Assembly (NCBI GenBank): GCA_946406435.1
Contig: CAMJKP010000003.1
Span: forward strand, 27,568 to 91,567
Reading direction: 5' to 3'
Origin: an uncultured Prevotellaceae bacterium
GTDB lineage: Bacteria > Bacteroidota > Bacteroidia > Bacteroidales > Bacteroidaceae
Length of the DNA: 64,000 nucleotides
Shown: positions 39,768 through 48,500 of the stretch, piece after piece
Layout: each line of letters opens with the position of its first letter
Numbering within the stretch: position 1 is the first letter of the stretch
Notes under the pieces: generated by a model
Seen by the model: only the letters and a program-made list of their open reading frames with translations
What the model was told of the DNA's origin: nothing
The model's database searches: none
Translations under genes and position numbers: made by a program

Positions 39768-42137
39768 CTACTGATTCCTGCTCTGATGACGATAGTCGAG
39801 AGGCGAGATGCCTGTTTCTGCCTTGAATACGCGGGAGAAATGCCCGGAAGTGTTGAAACCACATTCTACCTCTATCTCGCCAATAGTATGGTCCGTAGTC
39901 TCAAGCAGACGTTTCGCCATAAGCATCCTTCGGTTACGGATGTATGTAGTAGCCGTCAGTCCGCTCATGTTCTTCAATCGCCTGTTGAGGGTGGAAACAG
40001 AGGTACACAGTCTTTCTGCAAGGAATGACGTAGAGACATCGCCAGAAACAAGATTCGCATCAATCAGCTTGTTAATATCGTTGAAGAACTCGACATCCAC
40101 TTCCGGAAGCTGCTTGCTGGTCTCATCGTCCGACTTACTATTGGTGAACATCCTAATCAGGCGCCTGCGCTGTTCAAGCAGTTTGTTCACGATAAGCAAC
40201 AGTTCCTCGTTAATAAACGGCTTTGCAAGATATACCTCCGCTCCTGCACTAATGCCATCCAGACGCTCATGATCCTCTACACGGGCAGAGACAACAACGA
40301 TAGGCAGACAGCACATCGTTTCGTCCGCACGCACGCTTCGCATCAGTTCCAGACCATCCATTCTCGGCATGGCAATATCCGTGATAAGCATATCAGGCAG
40401 TTCCTCGCGAAGCATCTCCAATGCCTCCTGCCCGTCAACCGCACGACTGACACTATATCCCTCGTCACGCAGCATATTGCAGATAAGCATAGCCACATCG
40501 TCGTTGTCTTCGGCGATGAGGATAGAGGCGAACTCGGCCTCTCCCCCCGCCCTCCCCCGTAGGGAGGGAGCCGGAGTGCTATGGGCGGATTCATTTGAGG
40601 GAGTATCCATGATGGCGTTAGCGGCCCCCTCCCTACGGGGGAGGGCGGGGGGAGAGGCCGTAGTTGCCGTATCACTCAACTCCACCATCTCTCCTTCCTT
40701 TGAAGCTGCGATAAGCTTCTTTATCAATTCAAGGAGATTATCACTCTGCCTATGGGCAGCCTCAAGACTCTCGTGCCCTACAACATCATTTTCGGGGATA
40801 TGCTGTTTCAATTGCTCCACCATACCGAGGACAACGGTCATAGGCGTACGCAACTGATGTGTAACGTTTCTATAGAACAGCTCTCTCTCCTCCATAGCCT
40901 TTCTCTTATAGCGAGAAGAACGGCGGCGTACAAAGAATACAGCTCCCAAAGCGATGATGATGATAACAAGCACCAACGCAACGATGACAGAAGCTGTCAT
41001 CATACGCTGATTGGCAAGTTTCAGTTCATCAGCCTCAATCCTCAGACGGCTGTTACCCAGTCGTGCCTCCATCTCATTCAAGTCATCGGTCTGCATCGCC
41101 GACCTCACAGAGTCGTTCAGCTCACCAATCCTCGACTTTGTCTCAAAGGCCTTCTTATAGTCACCCTTGCGGAGATAGACAGTAAACAGCTCGCTAAGCC
41201 TCTCATCCTCATAGTCAATCTTCGAAGCTATAGCCTCAGCCTTATCCCATTCCTTCTGGCATACGGCAAGACGAGCCTGAAGCCCCTCCTGCATGTGTAT
41301 CGGCAAAACATCATCCACATTCTCGGCCCAGATAGAGGAAGCCTGATATTCCTTGACAAATTCAGCCTCCCTACCCGATTCAAACAGGGATGTGAGATAA
41401 GTATATTCACCAAAAACCTTATAAATCTTATTCTTGGCGAAAGCACGACAACGACGCGCCATAGCAAGCGCATCATCATATTTCTTTATTGCCTGATAGC
41501 ACACGGAAAGCTCTCTCGACACAAGCGACACATGCATACTATCATTCTTAGCATAGTCCTCAGCCTTCTTCAGATAAGGAATAGCCATGGAATAATCTCC
41601 ACGATGCTGATAGATACAGCCCATCAGATAGTTACACAGATACAATCCCTCAGAATACTCAGATGTCTCCGCCTTTCTCATCAGATCCCTTACTATCTCC
41701 TGAGCCGAGATATACCTTTTCAAGTCAATAAGATACTCAACCTTGGCATACGTACCATCATACAGCTCCTGCTGATACTCAGGACTCGACGAGGCAATCT
41801 TCAGATACTCATCCATAGCCTTAAAGAACTCCTTTTCCTTCGAAGGGTCTGCCACATACACATAATACTTCAGCTCCAACGCCCTGAGCTTGCACCAGTC
41901 GGAATTAAGTCTGTCAGCCTCCCTGTAGATAGAATCGGCAATAGGGATGTTAGCCGTATCATAAGTATGCTCGTAGAGCAGCTTCATGCGTGTTTCATAG
42001 ACATAGTTCTTGAAGTCTTTCAGTTCCACACTATCCACATCCGACAACGTGGCCTTGTCACCACCCTTGCCACATGCGAACAGCATACAGACAAACACAG
42101 CAATAATAAATATTAATTTGCAAGATTTATGAGACAT
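39768..42137 (-). CDS. TPR / TM / HisKA / REC / AraC-HTH hybrid regulator, HATPase_c domain not apparent
   Basis: TPR-like N-half, TM ASVIVALVLVIIIIALGAVFFV, HisKA ELFYRNVTHQLRTPMTVVLGMVEQL, REC ILIAEDNDDVAMLI...LITDIAMPRMDG...YLAKPF, AraC HTH FLAERLCTSVSTLNRRLKNMSG...HFSRVFKAETGISPLDYR. Confidence 0.88.
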   Translation of the reverse strand: MSHKSCKLIFIIAVFVCMLFACGKGGDKATLSDVDSVELKDFKNYVYETRMKLLYEHTYDTANIPIADSIYREADRLNSDWCKLRALELKYYVYVADPSKEKEFFKAMDEYLKIASSSPEYQQELYDGTYAKVEYLIDLKRYISAQEIVRDLMRKAETSEYSEGLYLCNYLMGCIYQHRGDYSMAIPYLKKAEDYAKNDSMHVSLVSRELSVCYQAIKKYDDALAMARRCRAFAKNKIYKVFGEYTYLTSLFESGREAEFVKEYQASSIWAENVDDVLPIHMQEGLQARLAVCQKEWDKAEAIASKIDYEDERLSELFTVYLRKGDYKKAFETKSRIGELNDSVRSAMQTDDLNEMEARLGNSRLRIEADELKLANQRMMTASVIVALVLVIIIIALGAVFFVRRRSSRYKRKAMEERELFYRNVTHQLRTPMTVVLGMVEQLKQHIPENDVVGHESLEAAHRQSDNLLELIKKLIAASKEGEMVELSDTATTASPPALPRREGAANAIMDTPSNESAHSTPAPSLRGRAGGEAEFASILIAEDNDDVAMLICNMLRDEGYSVSRAVDGQEALEMLREELPDMLITDIAMPRMDGLELMRSVRADETMCCLPIVVVSARVEDHERLDGISAGAEVYLAKPFINEELLLIVNKLLEQRRRLIRMFTNSKSDDETSKQLPEVDVEFFNDINKLIDANLVSGDVSTSFLAERLCTSVSTLNRRLKNMSGLTATTYIRNRRMLMAKRLLETTDHTIGEIEVECGFNTSGHFSRVFKAETGISPLDYRHQSRNQ
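40536..40659. repeat. GC-rich 124-bp inverted repeat inside the hybrid regulator ORF
   Basis: Arms 40536-40572 and 40623-40659, 36/37 complementary; translated in frame as ASPPALPRREGAA...PAPSLRGRAGGEA. Confidence 0.92.
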
Positions 42138-42290
42138 CAGTAGAACAGCGATTAAGGTGTTTAATTCGGTTGCGAAGATACAAAATTTTTTCCACTATTC
42201 CAAACAAATTGTGAAAATATTTTAACATAATAAGTAAAAACGTCAATTCCATGAATGATAATGAAAAACTACATATTGCTTTTAACTGAC

Positions 42291-42577
42291 ACTTGCTTTA
42301 GTTTGTTGAGCTTTAGCGAAAAATAATTACCAATCTTTATCCAATAAAAAATATCAAGAATTAGAGAATTAGAGATTTTTTCTTTGAATTTAAAAGAATT
42401 TGAGAAGGGGCGCTTACGCTCCTACAATCATGCCCATTCTCAATGCTACGCAAGTAGCAAGAATTCTCTCTTTCGCATTAATTCATTTTCTCTAATTCTC
42501 AAATTCTTGATAAAAATAAAAGATTGAAAAGATTGGTAAGATTGGGAACTTGCTTTAGCTTGATGAGTTTCTGCGAA
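42291..42577. repeat. Composite intergenic repeat: two direct ACTTGCTTTAG...GCGAA units around a TTAGAGAATTAGAG inverted repeat
   Basis: Units 42291-42320 and 42548-42577; inner arms 42353-42375 / 42489-42511 (22/23 complementary). Confidence 0.75.
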
Positions 42578-43154
42578 TAATTATTGTCAGTTCAAGCACC
42601 AAAGGTGCGCATTCATATTTAATTGATCGAACCCACATAAAAAATTTATGAGGTAGCTGCCTCTTGCAAGCAGCCCCTCATAAACGAAATTGGGTAATTA
42701 TATATGTATTTAAGTAAAGTGAATTTTAATCTAGGTTATAACCCCTTCCCTGCCCCACGAGCATCCATTTCACATATTATCCCGAAAGGGACAAGGATGA
42801 GGCCACACACATTTGCGATTATTCTAACGATATAAAAGTACTAACTTTTCACTTATCCCTTCGCAGGGAACTGATGTCTCTATTAACTAAGAGTGAAGAG
42901 TGAAGAGATAAGAGTGAAGAATTTGAGTTTCACTTTTCACTTGAGAGATATGGCTTTAGTGACGCTAACACCCATCACCCAACACCTATCACCAGTTCTG
43001 AATGCAAAGACACAATAATTGTTCGGTTTTTCTGTTTTTCTTTCTATTTTTCTTAATTTATAACTTTTTTTAAACCTTAAAGACCATATTATGGAAGTTT
43101 TTATCTACAAACAATAGAAGAACAGAGGTTTATCATAGTCAAATACACAAAAAA

Positions 43155-43199
43155 CTTCCCGAAAACAGCAAGGGAAAACTCCTTGCCATCTTCGGGAAG
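43155..43199 (-). terminator. Rho-independent terminator for the minus-strand gene at 43240
   Basis: CTTCCCGAA...GCAAGG..CCTTGC...TTCGGGAAG, T-tract on minus strand. Confidence 0.75.
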
Positions 43200-43239
43200 A
43201 ATCTGCTTTAGTTTAATGAGCTACTGGGAATAGATCAAC

Positions 43240-44337
43240 TTATTGCTCTAATTCTTTCGCAACCTTTTCTACCAGCTCCTGCATCTTGTTAGTTATATCC
43301 TTCGCGGACTTATGAAGACTGGAAAGGCGTTTCTTCACATCTGAATAATCAGGTGCATCTTCCGGAACGCTTCTGAGCTCTCGAATCTGCTCATTAATCG
43401 ACTTCAGCATTAAACTGTAATTCTTCAGGGTCTCATCCGTTTTTTCCATTCTCTGCTTGTCCCCTGAGTTTTCGTCATCGGTGTAGTCGGTTTCAATTCT
43501 ATCTATATCATAACTGTCTTTGTGGAAATTCACATATAAAGTCGTGCCAGGAGTAGCTCTTATCGTCTGCCAATCTGAGCTCTTTCCGTTTGTGAATTCA
43601 TAGCAGATTTGAATATCCATAGGCTTGCCGAGCTGTTTGCTAAACACAAAGCGATCAAATAGCACAGACTCACGGCGACTACCATAATTCACACCACCTT
43701 TGGCATCTGCACCTCTCAACGTTACCATTTTTACTTTGTAGACAAACTCAGGATCAAGTTTTCCCACCAAAATAAACTTCTTATATTTTGGAGTCTCTAA
43801 CACCTCATCTTCCTTATAGTCAGGTCTTGGAGAATAGATATGGAAAAGAGTACCCTCGTACATTTCCTTCTTACCCTCTTTTTTCTTGACATAAGAGATG
43901 GTGTACATATCCCTATAACGCGGGTTGTCATAATTCTTTGCACAAAGCATATAGAATTCCTCATTCTTGCTCTTACGGGTTATTTCCCTTCTGCTGCTTT
44001 TACTGTCCAGACTTACGGAATACAGCATGCCTGATCCTGGAACTTCGTGAACATACTGATAGCTATTCTTCTCGTCTGTGACAAAAGCATCCATAACCGC
44101 CAGAAGCACGCTATCCTTTGCATCACAGCAGAAAGGAATGTTCGTAACCTCTGAATAACTACCTGTTCGTGGCCACCCATATGACATTTTATTCATCCAC
44201 CTATTATTACCAACGTGAGCATCAATAAAGGCGCGGAAAGCAGCCTGTAAGGCTTCCGGCTGAGGGGCTGGTGGCAACTCAGCAGCATATATGTTAAGAC
44301 TGCATATAAATATCAGCAGCGAAATATATTTTCTCAT
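43240..44337 (-). CDS. Secreted protein of unknown function with C-terminal coiled coil
   Basis: Signal peptide MRKYISLLIFICSLNIYAAE; tail LKSINEQIRELRSVPEDAPDYSDVKKRLSSLHKSAKDITNKMQELVEKVAKELEQ. Confidence 0.7.
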   Translation of the reverse strand: MRKYISLLIFICSLNIYAAELPPAPQPEALQAAFRAFIDAHVGNNRWMNKMSYGWPRTGSYSEVTNIPFCCDAKDSVLLAVMDAFVTDEKNSYQYVHEVPGSGMLYSVSLDSKSSRREITRKSKNEEFYMLCAKNYDNPRYRDMYTISYVKKKEGKKEMYEGTLFHIYSPRPDYKEDEVLETPKYKKFILVGKLDPEFVYKVKMVTLRGADAKGGVNYGSRRESVLFDRFVFSKQLGKPMDIQICYEFTNGKSSDWQTIRATPGTTLYVNFHKDSYDIDRIETDYTDDENSGDKQRMEKTDETLKNYSLMLKSINEQIRELRSVPEDAPDYSDVKKRLSSLHKSAKDITNKMQELVEKVAKELEQ

Positions 44338-44397
44338 AGTTGTATTTTTTTAGGGCTAAAGTCAAAAGTCAAGTGACTAAGGGCTTTGCCTTTTTAT

Positions 44398-44991
44398 TTA
44401 ATTTTCTTCGATTAGCGTTTCATGAATAAGCTCAGCCTTGGCAATTTCAACCTGCTCACGAATCCTGCTGATGAAAGCCTGTTTCTCAAGTCTTGCAATC
44501 TGGGCAAGATCCTCAGGCGTATCAATCAGGTTCTCAGGTCGGGTGATGGGAACGTCATACTCTGAAAGCATTATCTCCTCATCATATTGCTCTTGAACCT
44601 GTGGCTTTATTCGCCTTGGTTGCGGCTCTTGTACTTGAGGCTCTTCAGTCTCTACATTCTTGACAGAAGACTTCACTTGCTGTTTCTTATCAACAACCGC
44701 CACAGAAGGTTCTGGCGTGGTTTCTACAGACCTTACACTTTCTGTCTTAGGACTAACGTTTTCAACCTTACTCATTATCTTCTCTTCCGACTGCTCAGGA
44801 GGCATAAGGAACAATCCTATGATGCCAGCCACACAGGCAGCGGCGAGCCATGGCAACAGACGCACCTTGCGAGGACGGACTTCAGCCTTTGCCTTGGCTA
44901 TGACCTCGTCCTTCAGCTTATCAGAAGCGTGAAACTCACATTGTGGCTTCAGCAACTGCTCAAGATCTTCCATGTCGTTAAACTCTTTCAT
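44398..44991 (-). CDS. Single-TM protein, candidate anti-sigma factor
   Basis: Short N-terminal cytoplasmic region, TM LPWLAAACVAGIIGLFLMP, periplasmic tail; directly follows the ECF sigma gene. Confidence 0.6.
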   Translation of the reverse strand: MKEFNDMEDLEQLLKPQCEFHASDKLKDEVIAKAKAEVRPRKVRLLPWLAAACVAGIIGLFLMPPEQSEEKIMSKVENVSPKTESVRSVETTPEPSVAVVDKKQQVKSSVKNVETEEPQVQEPQPRRIKPQVQEQYDEEIMLSEYDVPITRPENLIDTPEDLAQIARLEKQAFISRIREQVEIAKAELIHETLIEEN

Positions 44992-44995
44992 ATTA

Positions 44996-45496
44996 TTACT
45001 CCTTTTGCTTTTCTAATTTTGCCTTGAGAGCCGTTATTGCGTATCGATAACGCGATTTAACCGTTGCCTCAGGTATTTCCTGTAACTCACCAATCTGCTT
45101 GAACGTCAGACCATCGTAGCATTTCAGCCGTAAGGTCTCTGCCTGTTCCGGAGGAAGGTCGTCAAGCATCTTGTTTATCCTCATGAACTCCTCGTGAATC
45201 TGCCTGTCACTCTCATCTACCGAGACTTGCAAGGCATCATCAATCGGAATCGTCGTTTGTCGTTTTCGTCGGAAATGGTCTTGACACGCATTACTTATGC
45301 TTCTTATCAGATACCGCTCAACATCATCTACACCACCCGACTTCTGCATCGCCTTGAACAGTTTCAGCAGCACCTCCTGTACCAAGTCCTCGGCATCTTC
45401 ACGCCGACCGATGCGCATATAAGCGAAACGGAACAGCCAGTCTTGTCGCTCCGCAACAATCCTTTCAAGTTCTAATATGTTCTGTTCCGTCTTCAA
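44996..45496 (-). CDS. ECF-type RNA polymerase sigma factor
   Basis: YMRIGRREDAEDLVQEVLLKLFKAM (region 2), LPPEQAETLRLKCYDGLTFKQIGELQEIPEATVKSRYRYAITALK (region 4); TTG start. Confidence 0.92.
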   Translation of the reverse strand: MKTEQNILELERIVAERQDWLFRFAYMRIGRREDAEDLVQEVLLKLFKAMQKSGGVDDVERYLIRSISNACQDHFRRKRQTTIPIDDALQVSVDESDRQIHEEFMRINKMLDDLPPEQAETLRLKCYDGLTFKQIGELQEIPEATVKSRYRYAITALKAKLEKQKE

Positions 45497-45668
45497 AAAA
45501 TCAATATATTAATTGAGCCTCCTTTGGAGAGGTCTTTTTTCCTTCCTATGGGGAGGAAACCTGTCAAGATATAGGGGCGTATAGCAAAGTGAATAAAAGT
45601 ACGTTGATTAAACTTATAATGTAAAAAGCCCTGCACTCAAATGGTTCCCTCCCCATGGGGAGTGTTCT

Positions 45669-46841
45669 CTATTTCAGAAATGCGAAATGCTTCTCCGCCT
45701 TGTCCATCAAATCATCAGAATTACCGAAACCTATTATCTCATCATCTGGTGAGATAAACACGTAGCGGAACAAGGTGGAGTATTCCATCATTACAGCAAT
45801 ACTGTTTTTATAGTCGTTCCATTCATTCCACTTATCACGTGGGAGCTTACCACTCTTCCAAGCATCCTTGGAATCGCAGTTCACAGTCACAATATCAAGA
45901 TTGTTAGAATATTTATCATATAGCTCGTTGAGCAAGCCCTCCGGACGTGATTTCATCAAGTCCTTGTCTTCCTTACAGCAGAACTCAAGCAGCAGATACT
46001 TACCATTATGGCTAAACTCGTTTAGGTGATGCTCCTTACCTTTACGATCATAAAGCGTAAAATCTATCATGAAATCACCGACATCCAGCACTTTGTCTGT
46101 ATACAGGTTCTGGAATTCACCCAGCTTACCAAAAGGAACCTTAACACACAATTCACTAATCATATTCCGATATTCCCTCTCCCCAGAGCATCGCTTTCTA
46201 TATTCAATCACACGATTATTCTTTGTTGGACGATTCCAGGCATTTATTGCCATACTCGGACGCATGGATGTAGCCAAACCGACAAGGTTCCTCAATTCAT
46301 CCATATAAAACCTATTGTAAGACCTTTTCTTCATAAACTCGCACATAGATTTTATATAGAAATGCTCACTTGCATATATATCTGGATTATGTGCTTCGTT
46401 AAGCTTTTCCTTCTTTTCGTATTCTTCCCTAATAAACTTCCTACGGTCTCGGTATGCATTCTCCTCTACAACCACCGGATTATCATTCTCCACCCTCCAA
46501 TGGCTACAGTCGGCATTATCGCCCGTAATCGTTGTTGTTCCCGATGCAGTACGCAACACAAGCTCTTCCTTGGCATCTCCCAAGGTTATAATATATTTTG
46601 TATAATCATTAATCTTCTTCTTGAAACTGAACTTCCCCTTTGTGACTTTCGCAACAGCCTCTCCTATATAGTCACCATTCTCAGGCATCCAGAAATTCAC
46701 GACGGTACCGTCAGGCACGCCCCTTACATCGCCTTTGAAAACAGCGACACCAGTATTCTCGCTGTCTGGAGCAGTTAGACTCTGAGCTTCGGAGCTCATT
46801 GCGCAAAGCATTATTAATATGGATGATACTATTTTTATCAT
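45669..46841 (-). CDS. DUF4369 / thioredoxin-like fold protein without CxxC
   Basis: VAVFKGDVRGVPDGTVVNFWMPENGDYIGEAVAKVTKGKFSFK (DUF4369-like), C-terminal thioredoxin-like region with YLLLEFCCKEDKDLMK. Confidence 0.7.
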   Translation of the reverse strand: MIKIVSSILIMLCAMSSEAQSLTAPDSENTGVAVFKGDVRGVPDGTVVNFWMPENGDYIGEAVAKVTKGKFSFKKKINDYTKYIITLGDAKEELVLRTASGTTTITGDNADCSHWRVENDNPVVVEENAYRDRRKFIREEYEKKEKLNEAHNPDIYASEHFYIKSMCEFMKKRSYNRFYMDELRNLVGLATSMRPSMAINAWNRPTKNNRVIEYRKRCSGEREYRNMISELCVKVPFGKLGEFQNLYTDKVLDVGDFMIDFTLYDRKGKEHHLNEFSHNGKYLLLEFCCKEDKDLMKSRPEGLLNELYDKYSNNLDIVTVNCDSKDAWKSGKLPRDKWNEWNDYKNSIAVMMEYSTLFRYVFISPDDEIIGFGNSDDLMDKAEKHFAFLK

Positions 46842-47069
46842 AAGATCTTTTTTGTAATTAATTACACGTTTCTATAAGTAAAGACGAAAAATCTCGAAAA
46901 AAGATTTAAAGTTTTCGATTTTTTTTCATTTTTTTCTGATGCAGGCAAAAATCAAGGGGGGAACCCTCCTCTATTGCCCGCCAGTTTCATACATATAGTC
47001 GCACTCGGAATTTCATTTTTTGATTGTTAATAATTTAAAGTTAATTAAATCATAAGCTTGAATCCATTC

Positions 47070-47186
47070 AAGTCCCCCTATGCAGGGGGATTAGGGGGTC
47101 CATAGGGAGCGGATTTGCAACGGACTTGAAGCGAAGGAGAAGCGGACCTGAGAAGACCCTCTAAATCTCCCTGTGTAGGGAGACTT
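47070..47186. repeat. Composite repeat: GTCCCCCTATGCAGGGGGAT arms enclosing GGATTTGCAACGGACTTGAAGCG words
   Basis: AAGTCCCCCTATGCAGGGGGATTAGGGGGTC / GACCCTCTAAATCTCCCTGTGTAGGGAGACTT. Confidence 0.7.
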
Positions 47187-47400
47187 TTTTCGCCCCCCGG
47201 AGTGACCACCAACACCCATCACCTAACACCCAACACCAGATTGACAAGTGCAAAGTTACGTAGATATCTTGTCACGACCAAATATTTTTCGAGAATTCGT
47301 ATATAAAAAATTCCCAAAAATCCCGTAACTAATTGTATATCTAACGCTTACCTGACTTTTATATACAACCTTTAGCTGACTATAACGAAGTTTCAATGTC

Positions 47401-47442
47401 TACACAATCTACATAATCTACATATTTTTTAGTAACACCCCC
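47401..47442 (+). repeat. 42-nt direct repeat, left copy
   Basis: TACACAATCTACATAATCTACATATTTTTTAGTAACACCCCC, identical to 50468-50509. Confidence 0.92.
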
Positions 47443-47568
47443 TTTCCCCTAGCATTATAGTCTATAATAATTAATTATTAATTAATTATTATAGAAGTTG
47501 GAAGCTGAAAAAAGGGTATTGTTTATAAATATGTAGATTATGTAGTAAATGTTACATTTAGGTTTTTA

Positions 47569-47599
47569 ATGAAAACTTGGCTATACGCAATTAAAATGC
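47569..47599 (+). repeat. 31-nt direct repeat, left copy (overlaps 3' end of Nudix gene)
   Basis: ATGAAAACTTGGCTATACGCAATTAAAATGC, 29/31 to 50995-51025. Confidence 0.85.
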
Positions 47600-48268
47600 A
47601 CTTCTGTTTTCTATCTGTTCACGATACTTGTTTTCATCAAACGTGAAAAGAGTTCCGGGGCGACCATTATTACGGACTTGCTGATTTGTAGGTATAATAT
47701 AGCCAAGTGCCATCATCTTCTTGTGGAAATTACGGCGGTCGAATGTCTGCCCAAGTACGACTTCATAGATTGTCTGCAACTGGGTCATGGTAAATGTCTT
47801 GTTCAGAAGACGGAAAGCCAAAGGCTCGTATGTGATTTTCCAACGTAGCTTCTCTAATGCCACACGAATAATCTCCTTATGATCAAAAGCGAGTTCTGGC
47901 AGTTCAGACACAGGAAACCATTGTGCCTTTGCTGCATCATCACCAGCTATAACCTCGTATTTCTCCTGACGAACAAATGCCAGAAAAGCGATAGTCATCA
48001 CTCTTTCACGAGGATCACGATTAACTCCCGTGAATGCCTGAAGCTGCTCTATGTAGATGTCCTTTACTCCCGTTTCTTCCTGAAGCTCGCGCAAAGCACC
48101 TTGTTCGGCTGTTTCATCCATATTCATGAAACCACCAGGCAAAGCCCATGCTCCCTTAAAAGGATCTATTCCCCTTTCAATCAAAAGGAGGTTGAGGGCA
48201 TTTCCGTCAAAACCAAATACTACACAGTCGGTAGTAACCGCAGGATGTGGATATTTGTATGTGTACAT
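47591..48268 (-). CDS. Nudix hydrolase-domain transcriptional regulator, NrtR/AraR-like (Nudix + C-terminal winged helix)
   Basis: Intact Nudix box GFMNMDETAEQGALRELQEETGV; C-terminal FTMTQLQTIYEVVLGQTFDRRNFHKKMMALGYIIPTNQQVRNNGRPGTLFTF winged-helix pattern. Confidence 0.88.
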   Translation of the reverse strand: MYTYKYPHPAVTTDCVVFGFDGNALNLLLIERGIDPFKGAWALPGGFMNMDETAEQGALRELQEETGVKDIYIEQLQAFTGVNRDPRERVMTIAFLAFVRQEKYEVIAGDDAAKAQWFPVSELPELAFDHKEIIRVALEKLRWKITYEPLAFRLLNKTFTMTQLQTIYEVVLGQTFDRRNFHKKMMALGYIIPTNQQVRNNGRPGTLFTFDENKYREQIENRSAF

Positions 48269-48309
48269 TACAAATTACGTGATTGGCTTTAGTTTCCTAA
48301 TCACGCTGC

Positions 48310-48317
48310 AAAATTAC
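48310..48317 (-). promoter_or_regulatory. -7 element TAATTTTG for Nudix regulator gene (minus strand)
   Basis: CAAAATTA on plus strand with CAA at 48337-48339 (19-bp spacing). Confidence 0.5.
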
Positions 48318-48345
48318 TACTTTTTTCCCGAAAAACAACACAAAT

Positions 48346-48362
48346 GCGTAGTTTTTACGCAA
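48346..48362. promoter_or_regulatory. Candidate operator site 1
   Basis: TGCGTA-GTTTT-TACGCA, perfect 6-5-6 inverted repeat. Confidence 0.6.
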
Positions 48363-48388
48363 TCAAATGTTAAAAAAATAGCAAGTTT

Positions 48389-48405
48389 GTGTATTTTTCA
48401 CGCAA
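48389..48405. promoter_or_regulatory. Candidate operator site 2
   Basis: TGTGTA-TTTTT-CACGCA, same 6-5-6 architecture. Confidence 0.5.
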
Positions 48406-48433
48406 TTTATTTGGCGGATTCATGAGAAATTAT

Positions 48434-48441
48434 TACTTTTG
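48434..48441 (+). promoter_or_regulatory. -7 element TACTTTTG for the vWA gene
   Basis: TAnnTTTG match about 60 nt upstream of ATG 48501. Confidence 0.55.
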
Positions 48442-48456
48442 CGTCAGAATTACACA
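48440..48456. promoter_or_regulatory. Candidate operator site 3, overlapping -7 element and predicted start of transcription
   Basis: TGCGTC-AGAAT-TACACA, fits TGYGT-N7-ACRCA. Confidence 0.5.
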
Positions 48457-48500
48457 AACGAAGTTTTTAACCTCTTAAGCAAAAGGAAAGGAATAAGGAA

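Noticed and set aside
40752-42116. 454-aa plus-strand ORF opposite the hybrid regulator
   Set aside because: Low-complexity Ile/Leu/His-rich translation antisense to a gene with clear TPR/HisKA domains; start lies inside that gene
42600-42690. TTTATGAGGTAGCTGC...GCAGCCCCTCATAAA hairpin as a riboswitch or sRNA
   Set aside because: Simple stem without promoter-like element or adjacent target gene start; more likely a terminator or repeat
47401-47560. Remnant of a mobilisable element suggested by TACACAATCTACATAATCTACAT tract
   Set aside because: No mobilisation, primase or integrase gene nearby; kept only as a direct repeat
48278-48306. CGTGATT...AATCACG inverted repeat as a fourth operator
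   Set aside because: Different spacing and sequence from the three TGYGT-N7-ACRCA sites and inside the predicted Nudix gene leader; too weak alone
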